Below are positions 1 through 4,590 of a stretch of 6,337 nucleotides of DNA, one piece after another. How positions within the stretch are numbered: the first letter of the stretch is position 1; each line of letters opens with the position of its first letter. This DNA is from Burkholderiaceae bacterium (GTDB taxonomy: Bacteria; Pseudomonadota; Gammaproteobacteria; Burkholderiales; Burkholderiaceae_E), in the NCBI GenBank assembly GCA_019428955.1, contig JAHYJF010000208.1:1-6337 (forward strand), written 5' to 3'. Below the pieces are notes generated by a model that had not been told where the DNA came from, did not search any database, and saw only the letters and a list, made by a program, of their open reading frames with translations. The position numbers and the translations under genes were made by a program.

Positions 1-2
1 GT

Positions 3-26
3 CAGGCAAAACCCGCAACTGGCAAC
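3..26 (+). repeat. Imperfect direct repeat, copy 1
   Basis: CAGGCAAA (3-10) is followed 7 bases later by ACTGGCAAC (18-26). The same two blocks occur in the same order at 134-161 with an 11-base spacer. The two exact sub-blocks, of 8 and 9 bases, suggest a diverged duplication about 131 bases apart, though chance similarity is not excluded. Confidence 0.35.
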
Positions 27-133
27 CTGTTGGCCCCGTCTGGCTCAACCCAGAAACCGAAATCTGCGCCCCTGAAATCAGAGACGCTGCATGAAAACAG
101 CGGACAACTTGTTTGACAAACACCGCGATCAAA

Positions 134-161
134 CAGGCAAAGATACTACCAGACTGGCAAC
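134..161 (+). repeat. Imperfect direct repeat, copy 2
   Basis: CAGGCAAA (134-141) and ACTGGCAAC (153-161) match the two blocks of the copy at 3-26, with the spacer between them 4 bases longer. This copy lies just upstream of the broken helix-turn-helix gene. It could be a remnant of a duplication or of binding sites for a DNA-binding protein; nothing in the sequence decides between these. Confidence 0.35.
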
Positions 162-237
162 TATCTGACTTGCATATCATTTTCCCTGACCCCTTCACTC
201 CCTTGCGACCATGCGGGCTGCGCGAAAGGAGACGAAG

Positions 238-407
238 ATGAGAGAAACCTGCTTGAGCCAGACGGAGCTGACAGCCCGGTGAAAAATCAGAAGAGGACCC
301 TCGAGCGGTGGCGATGGGTCGGGGACGGACCCCGGCTCCTGAAAATCGGCGGCCGTGCGATCTACGTAATTGTAGACGTCGAAGCGTTCGAGCGCGAAGC
401 GTTGTGA
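238..407 (+). pseudogene. Excisionase/AlpA-type helix-turn-helix protein, frameshifted
   Basis: This is a small DNA-binding protein of the helix-turn-helix type seen in excisionases and AlpA/MerR-like regulators (HTH_17 style), but it is broken. The ATG at 238 has a strong ribosome binding site (AAGGAG at 226-231, 6-base gap). The first 14 codons read MRETCLSQTELTAR and then meet TGA at 280-282. The rest of the domain continues in another frame from 291 to the TGA at 405-407: KRTLERWRWVGDGPRLLK, then IGGRAIY and a tail ending VEAFEREAL. The joined product would be about 56 residues. Two repairs work. One extra G near 278-280 restores a single frame. Alternatively, a TGG-to-TGA change plus one lost base after 290 fits the family pattern (W-K-I-S before the RTLERWR helix, as I recall it) better. 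Such genes often sit in integrated or conjugative elements, so this may mark a decayed one. A sequencing error in a short base run cannot be excluded. No partner integrase is visible in the window. Confidence 0.72.
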
Positions 408-668
408 ACAGCAGGGGACGTTCTTCGTGTTCAGGCTCGCGTGTCCGAGAGATCGAAATGCCCATCTACGCCATCGCGACTTCCCCAGTGCCGGTTCATC
501 GCCGCATTCATACCGCAGTGCCAAGGTCACGGTGATTTTTCGAGGTGCGCCACAGTTTGATGTTAGTGTTCGAAGCTGAGCTGCCTTTGGCACCTGAATT
601 TGCTGGAACAAAACGCTGATCTCTGCGCGCATCTTCCAGGCGCGGCTGTTTCCTCTGACCACGGCCGT
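408..668. other. Unassigned stretch between broken HTH gene and acyltransferase gene
   Basis: About 260 bases with no convincing gene, RNA or repeat. A minus-strand frame covering 195-662 is open (155 codons from a GTG), but it has no clear ribosome binding site, is basic and of low complexity in character, matches no family I know, and runs antisense through the recognisable helix-turn-helix remnant. I therefore do not call it. I also looked here for a terminator for the minus-strand gene ending at 669. There is no GC-rich hairpin followed by a T-run. The short TCAC/GTGA pair before a run of T at 535-540 leaves only a one-base loop and cannot form a terminator stem. Confidence 0.5.
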
Positions 669-1325
669 TCACTTGCGGTGCTCATTGGCGTCAATGGCGC
701 GTGTCACGATTGCCGTCCACTTGCGAACTGCGTCCCCCTTCAGGCCGGTGGGTATGCGAATAGGGTCTCCAATCCGAAGCGTGACGGTCGCGCCCCAATG
801 CGGCCATTCGCGCTTGTCCCAGCGCTTTTCCATCACCCGCTTGGGCTGACTCACGACCGAAACCGGCAAGATCAGGAACCCAAGCTCCGACGCCATCCGA
901 ACCGCGCCGGGCTTGGCCTGGCGATACGGTCCAAGCGGTCCGTCGGTGGCAAAGGCGACAGTCTTGCCGTGCCGCGATTCCCGGATCATGTGCCGGTAGG
1001 CGGCACCCCGCCCGCCCGGCGGGAGGATCGAAGGCACATATCCGAATTTCTGGCAGATCCGGGCGATGACAGTACCGCGAAACCCTTCGCTGGTGAAGAC
1101 AACCGCGTGCTGGCCTTCGATCAACGCAAACAGCGGCAGGAATTTGCCGTGCCAAAACACCAGAATTACGCCTTCACCCGCCGCCGACAGCTCTTCCAGT
1201 CGGGCGATTTCGGTCTTGTCCACCGACCACGAGGCGCTCCAGAGCTGATAGACAAAAGCAATGGCATTGCCCGAGAAGCGGGCCAGGATTGCGTTGATAC
1301 TTGCGATCAAGGGCATGACGGCCAT
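669..1325 (-). CDS. DUF374 family lysophospholipid acyltransferase-like protein
   Basis: A 218-residue protein of the DUF374/COG2121 group, related to glycerolipid acyltransferases and predicted to transfer an acyl chain to a lysolipid or glycolipid at the inner membrane. Its true substrate is not established. Visible family marks are the FWHGK block (W58-H59-G60), a glycine-rich ILPPGGRGAA segment, the DGPLGP motif (D128 to P133), and KPGAVRMASELG directly after it, followed by a hydrophobic FLILPVSVV strand. The length suits the family. The start is uncertain. I chose the ATG at 1325, but it has no good ribosome binding site. A TTG at 1370, directly next to the TAG of the upstream glycosyltransferase, would add 15 residues (PPDCRNRRITKPGS region) and allow coupled translation. 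An ATG at 1316 is also possible. It is the second gene of a minus-strand pair with the glycosyltransferase, which suggests that both act on the same lipid. No terminator is visible after it. Confidence 0.9.
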   Translation of the reverse strand: MAVMPLIASINAILARFSGNAIAFVYQLWSASWSVDKTEIARLEELSAAGEGVILVFWHGKFLPLFALIEGQHAVVFTSEGFRGTVIARICQKFGYVPSILPPGGRGAAYRHMIRESRHGKTVAFATDGPLGPYRQAKPGAVRMASELGFLILPVSVVSQPKRVMEKRWDKREWPHWGATVTLRIGDPIRIPTGLKGDAVRKWTAIVTRAIDANEHRK

Positions 1326-1370
1326 GGAACCCGGTTTCGTGATCCGGCGATTTCGGCAGTCTGGGGGCAA

Positions 1371-2657
1371 CTATTCATCGGTTGGCCACTCCGGCATCAG
1401 AACCGCGTCGGTGAGCGCAAAGGCCATGTGCCCGACGGTGCGCCATTGTTCGGCAAGGCGGCGCTTGGCGGCGTTCCAGGCGCTGTCTTCTATCGACGGG
1501 CGGATTGGCTGACGTTCGATCAGTGCCGCGTAAAGATCGAGGGTTTTCTGGATCGTGGTTTCCTGCGAAAATTTAGCCGCAGTACATTTCGCCCGGACCC
1601 GCATGTCGCCGACATCGTCCGGCGAGCGGGCGGCGAACCAGTCCAGAGTTTCGGCGAAGGTCTCGGTCGAGGCATCGCGCGCCAGCAGTCGGCCGTTTTC
1701 GCGGTCGACGACCACATCGCGTGCGCCGGGCGCGTCGAGCGCCAGAACCGGCGCGCCGGCGGCCATTGCTTCGATCAGCACCAAGCCTTGTGTCTCCGAG
1801 ACCGACGAGAACGCGAACACGTCCATGCTTGCGTAAGCCCGAGACAGGTCGACCCCGGTGAGGACCCCGGTCATGTGAACCCGTCGCGACACGCCTGCCT
1901 CGGCAAAGGCGGCGGCCATCGGCGCACTCATCTCGCCATGGCCGGTGATGAGCGCATGCGCGTCGGGCGCGGCCTGGAGAAACCGGATCAGAACGTAAGT
2001 CAGGTAGCCAAGGTTCTTTTCCTGCGCCAGCCGCCCGACGTGGCCAACGACAAACGCATCGGCCGGGATCGCGTAGCGCGCGCGCAGCGGGGCGGTGTCG
2101 GTTTCGCCCAGCGGCACGGTGTTCACCCCGGTGGGGATGACCACCGTCATCGTCTTCACCCCGTTCAGCGCAGCGAAGGCGGCGATGCTCTTACTCGGGG
2201 CGATCACTGCGTCGCACAGGTTGCAATAACCGATCGAAAGACCCAGCGCGAGGCGCCGGGTGATATTCGAGTTGTGGATCACGTAGTGGCCATAAAGGTC
2301 ATAGCGCGTGTGATATGTGTAGACGATAGGGGCATTGCGCGCTGCGGCGACGCGCAGCGCGGTGCCGCCCAGCAGAAACGGGTGATGTGAATGAACGATA
2401 TCCGGCGCGAACGCGTCGAGCCGCCCCATCAGTGACCGACTGATTGGGCTGGGCACCGAAAAGTCGGTGCCGGCAAATTGCTGATAGGCGGGAATACGAA
2501 CGATGTGGTCGGTTGAATCCCCATGATCCGGGAACTTCGGCGCCACCATCAAGACCTGATGCCCGCGCGCGCGCAACCCATCCGCAAGGCTGCCGACGCT
2601 GCGCGCCACGCCGCCGACATGGGGGCTGAACGTGTTGGTGAAGATGGCAATTTTCAC
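1371..2657 (-). CDS. GT4 family glycosyltransferase (likely lipid glycosyltransferase)
   Basis: A 428-residue GT-B fold, family 4 retaining glycosyltransferase that moves a sugar from a nucleotide-sugar donor, probably at the cytoplasmic face of the membrane. The N-terminal acceptor domain opens with KIAIFTNTFSPHVGGVARS, whose GGV loop is typical. It then shows HSHHP (H89-H92) and TYHTRYDLYGHYV. The C-terminal donor domain has VGHVGRLAQEKN (R209 and K214 expected to contact donor phosphate), ITGHGE, and the EX7E motif in SETQGLVLIEAMAAG (E288 and E296). The layout resembles bacterial diacylglycerol glucosyltransferases, and the acyltransferase gene downstream supports a glycolipid role; both points are inference. 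The start is the GTG at 2657, because the recognisable fold begins at the next codon. Its ribosome binding site is weak (GAGAAA about 9 bases upstream). Upstream alternatives are an ATG at 2690 and a GTG at 2735, but the added residues look non-conserved. It is transcribed divergently from the efflux operon and is first in its own two-gene unit. Confidence 0.94.
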   Translation of the reverse strand: MKIAIFTNTFSPHVGGVARSVGSLADGLRARGHQVLMVAPKFPDHGDSTDHIVRIPAYQQFAGTDFSVPSPISRSLMGRLDAFAPDIVHSHHPFLLGGTALRVAAARNAPIVYTYHTRYDLYGHYVIHNSNITRRLALGLSIGYCNLCDAVIAPSKSIAAFAALNGVKTMTVVIPTGVNTVPLGETDTAPLRARYAIPADAFVVGHVGRLAQEKNLGYLTYVLIRFLQAAPDAHALITGHGEMSAPMAAAFAEAGVSRRVHMTGVLTGVDLSRAYASMDVFAFSSVSETQGLVLIEAMAAGAPVLALDAPGARDVVVDRENGRLLARDASTETFAETLDWFAARSPDDVGDMRVRAKCTAAKFSQETTIQKTLDLYAALIERQPIRPSIEDSAWNAAKRRLAEQWRTVGHMAFALTDAVLMPEWPTDE

Positions 2658-2794
2658 AAAGACTGCTTTCTCATTTCCTATGGCATGCATCCTGCGGAAT
2701 GGCAATTCGACCATAGGGTGCAGATCGGCCGGCACATCGTGCGATTTCTCTTGTCCCCTCGTGTCGGCGGTTGCGGGCCAGACCGCTCTCTGTC

Positions 2795-2823
2795 TTGACA
2801 GTGGTGTATCGCACCGCTAGCTA
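2795..2823 (+). promoter_or_regulatory. Candidate promoter of the TetR-efflux operon
   Basis: A perfect TTGACA box lies at 2795-2800. A 17-base gap leads to TAGCTA (2818-2823), which keeps only the leading TA of the usual -10 box, so the -10 call is weak. Transcription from here would start near 2830, inside the inverted repeat at 2824-2845, which fits repression by the TetR protein encoded just downstream. No matching promoter could be recognised for the divergent glycosyltransferase gene, although the spacer must hold one. Confidence 0.5.
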
Positions 2824-2845
2824 CCCAAACGAACGTTCAGTTAGG
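2824..2845. promoter_or_regulatory. Candidate TetR operator (22-base inverted repeat)
   Basis: The core GAACGTTC (2831-2838) is a perfect palindrome. Going outward, AA (2827-2828) pairs with TT (2841-2842), and CC (2824-2825) pairs with GG (2844-2845), so 8 of 11 positions per arm are symmetric. The size and form suit a site bound by one or two TetR dimers. It covers the expected transcription start and the AGGA ribosome binding site (2843-2846) of the repressor gene, so binding should block its own operon. The regulator's identity is inferred from position. Confidence 0.6.
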
Positions 2846-2854
2846 AATTCCCGG

Positions 2855-3487
2855 ATGTCAAGCGTCGATCTGACCGCACCTCATCTTTCCGAACGCAAGG
2901 TTTCGATCCTCGAAGCAGCGACCGTCTTGTTCGCTGAACATGGCTACGCGGCCGTTTCGATCCGCGATCTCGCGCGCGCGATCCACACGACGCCGGCGGC
3001 GCTCTACCACCATTTCCCCGACAAGGACGCGATCTATGCCGCCGCGCTTCGCCACGTCTTTTCCGACCGGGCCAAGGCCTTGGGAGCGGTCGTAAAGGGG
3101 GATGACGCTCCAGATGTGACGCTGGAGCGTCTGATCGTCTGGCTGACGCAGCAATTCTCGGACAACCCGGTACTGGCACGGTTGGTGCAGCGCGAACTTC
3201 TGGCCGGGGATCGGGATCGGCTCAGGCTGTTGACCGAGGACGTGATGGCGGCGCCGTTTCGGGAGATCAAACGCTTGATGCATCGTCTTGCGCCGACCAA
3301 GGACGCGGCGCTTTCGGCCGCTTCGATCATTGCCCTGGTGATGGGATACGTCCAGTTGTCGCCGGTGCTCGAGGTTCTCACCGGCGAACGCAACACGAAA
3401 CAACGCCTGAGAGATTTCGCGGCGCATACGAAAGATCTGGTCCTGCACGGGCTGCTGGCGCAACCGCAACCCGGAGCACACAGCTGA
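2855..3487 (+). CDS. TetR/AcrR family transcriptional repressor
   Basis: A 210-residue regulator of usual TetR length, predicted to repress its own operon and to release DNA when a pump substrate binds. The N-terminal DNA-binding domain is clear: helix 1 is ILEAATVLFAEHGYAAVS (about residues 18-35), followed by the helix-turn-helix IRDLARAIHTTPAALYHHF (36-54) and the family's PDKDAIY segment. The C-terminal half is helical, variable and ligand-binding, with no feature that names the ligand. The start is the ATG at 2855, preceded by AGGA with an 8-base gap. An in-frame upstream ATG at 2771 would add 28 residues, but it would lie upstream of the TTGACA box and read through the operator, so it is rejected. 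The stop codon overlaps the ATG of the adaptor gene by one base, placing the repressor as first gene of the efflux operon. It could also act on the divergent glycosyltransferase gene, because the operator lies in the shared spacer; that is inference. Confidence 0.95.
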   Translation: MSSVDLTAPHLSERKVSILEAATVLFAEHGYAAVSIRDLARAIHTTPAALYHHFPDKDAIYAAALRHVFSDRAKALGAVVKGDDAPDVTLERLIVWLTQQFSDNPVLARLVQRELLAGDRDRLRLLTEDVMAAPFREIKRLMHRLAPTKDAALSAASIIALVMGYVQLSPVLEVLTGERNTKQRLRDFAAHTKDLVLHGLLAQPQPGAHS

Positions 3488-4590
3488 TGACACGCCCGAC
3501 TTACATTGCCAAAGCGACATGGGCGCTGGCAGGACTTTGCCTGCTGGGTCTCGCTGCGTGCAAGCAAGATCCCGCCCCGAATGCAGCCCCCGACGCGCGC
3601 ACGCTGGAACTGCCAGTGGTGCAGGTGCTCGCTCGGCCGGTTGACCGGCTATACAGCACGCCCGGCAGCGTTACATCCGAGGAGCGCATCGAGGTATCGT
3701 CACGCGCGACAGGGTACATCCAGAGGATCGGCGTCAACGAGGGTGATGTGATTTCCGCCGGCGACATTCTTGTCGAGATCGATCCGACCGAAGTGGAAGG
3801 CGCTATCAGACGTGCCGAGGCGGCGCTGAGTTCGGCCAAAACCTCGTTGGAAAACGCCGAAACGGATCACGCGCGTCTAGCAGGCCTGCAGGAACGCGGA
3901 GCGGTCTCGTTGGAAGCTTTGCGCCAGACGACTGTGGCGCGCGATTTGGCCCGCGCCGGCTTGGCAGAGGCGCAAGCGGTGCTCGACACCGCTCTGGCGG
4001 GGCAGAAATACACGACCCTGCTCAGCCCGATCGACGGCATCGTCGTCGCGCGGCGAAAACAGGTGGGCGACCTGGCCAGCCCGGGGATTCCGATCCTGAC
4101 GATCGAATCGCGCGAGCGGCTGCTGTTCCGGACCTCAGTCTCGGAAAGCCAGATCGCGAATGTGCAGGTGGGCGCCGCCGCAAGGATCGAAATTGACGCG
4201 CTTGCCGAGATCGATATCCCCGGGGAGGTTCTCCGCGTTATCCCTTCGGGCGACCCGGTGACACGCCGGTACGATGTCGACCTCGCACTGCCGGCGGGTC
4301 TGGGCGCTTTCCCCGGCATGTTCGGGCGCGCGCATTTCGTCATCGGCTCCGACATTGTTGTGCTGGTGCCGAACCTGGCCTTGGCAACGCGTGGTGGCTT
4401 GACCGGCGTATTCGTCGTCGGCGACGACAGGATCGCGCGGTTTCGGTGGGTCCACGGTGGACGGGTCTTCGGAGCGTCCACCGAAATCCGTGCCGGGCTG
4501 GAGGGCGGCGAGACCATTCTGGCGCGCGATGACGGGCGCGTGCGTGACGGCGACCTGATCGTCACAGCCGGGGCGGGGCCCGGCCAATGA
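3487..4590 (+). CDS. RND efflux periplasmic adaptor (membrane fusion protein), lipoprotein
   Basis: A 367-residue adaptor that bridges an inner-membrane RND permease and an outer-membrane TolC-like channel. The N-terminus is a lipoprotein signal with lipobox L-A-A-C (residues 22-25), so Cys25 should be lipidated. The residue after it is Lys, not the Asp found in AcrA. Domains in order are the first lipoyl half (about 69-100, EVSSRATGYIQRIGVNEGD), one alpha-helical hairpin (about 101-178), the second lipoyl half starting SPIDGIVVARR (180 onward), a beta-barrel domain (about 205-280, SESQIANVQVGAAARIEI) and a membrane-proximal domain. At the hairpin tip, R130, L134 and S141 match the RX3LX6S motif known from adaptors that dock onto TolC-type channels. 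The gene starts within the repressor's stop codon (TGATG at 3485-3489) and its own stop overlaps the permease start by four bases (ATGA, 4587-4590), so all three are probably co-transcribed and translationally coupled. The transported substrate cannot be read from the sequence. Confidence 0.96.
   Translation: MTRPTYIAKATWALAGLCLLGLAACKQDPAPNAAPDARTLELPVVQVLARPVDRLYSTPGSVTSEERIEVSSRATGYIQRIGVNEGDVISAGDILVEIDPTEVEGAIRRAEAALSSAKTSLENAETDHARLAGLQERGAVSLEALRQTTVARDLARAGLAEAQAVLDTALAGQKYTTLLSPIDGIVVARRKQVGDLASPGIPILTIESRERLLFRTSVSESQIANVQVGAAARIEIDALAEIDIPGEVLRVIPSGDPVTRRYDVDLALPAGLGAFPGMFGRAHFVIGSDIVVLVPNLALATRGGLTGVFVVGDDRIARFRWVHGGRVFGASTEIRAGLEGGETILARDDGRVRDGDLIVTAGAGPGQ

Larger units (their letters stand above)
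1..237. other. Intergenic or decayed stretch with no supported gene
   Basis: No gene can be supported here. By eye the DNA is more A/T-rich than the rest of the window. A plus-strand frame is open from position 2 to a TGA at 92-94, giving about 30 codons that end in PEIRDAA. It could be the tail of a gene entering from the left, but I do not recognise it and a run of this length is not rare by chance. A minus-strand frame from an ATG at 180 runs open off the left edge and is also unrecognised. A short palindrome, GTTTGACAAAC, lies at 111-121. A TATCAT hexamer at 175-180 could be a -10 box for the helix-turn-helix gene at 238, but no convincing -35 box stands in front of it. Confidence 0.5.

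Noticed and set aside
113..147. TTGACA at 113-118 with GATACT at 142-147 as a promoter for the broken HTH gene
   Set aside because: The gap is 23 bases, far too long for a sigma-70 type promoter, and no -10 box is found at the usual distance.
1..180. Minus-strand frame from an ATG at 180, open to the left edge
   Set aside because: About 60 codons without a stop, with some purine-rich sequence upstream. The product is unrecognised and the length is within chance in DNA of this composition.
280..293. Programmed frameshift or UGA recoding in the HTH gene
   Set aside because: The A-run at 282-286 is not a classical slippery site, the stop precedes it, and there is no evident stimulatory structure. 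Mutation or sequencing error is simpler.
195..662. 155-codon open frame on the minus strand
   Set aside because: It starts at GTG without a clear ribosome binding site, matches no family I know, and overlaps the helix-turn-helix remnant in antisense. Kept only as a note for the unexplained stretch.
1..668. tRNA gene or CRISPR array at the left end
   Set aside because: No cloverleaf arms or T-loop signature and no regular repeat-spacer pattern could be found on either strand.
600..2390. 596-codon open frame on the plus strand
   Set aside because: It lies antisense to the glycosyltransferase and acyltransferase genes, which carry clear family motifs. Its product is rich in Arg, His and Gly and has no recognisable domain, a common by-product of high GC at third positions.
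2771..2854. N-terminal extension of the TetR protein from an ATG at 2771
   Set aside because: The 28 extra residues would be encoded across the promoter box and inverted repeat, while the ATG at 2855 has a well-placed AGGA and fits the usual length.
2858..3567. Minus-strand open frames opposite the TetR gene
   Set aside because: They are shadows of a TetR protein with a clear DNA-binding domain, ribosome binding site and operator.
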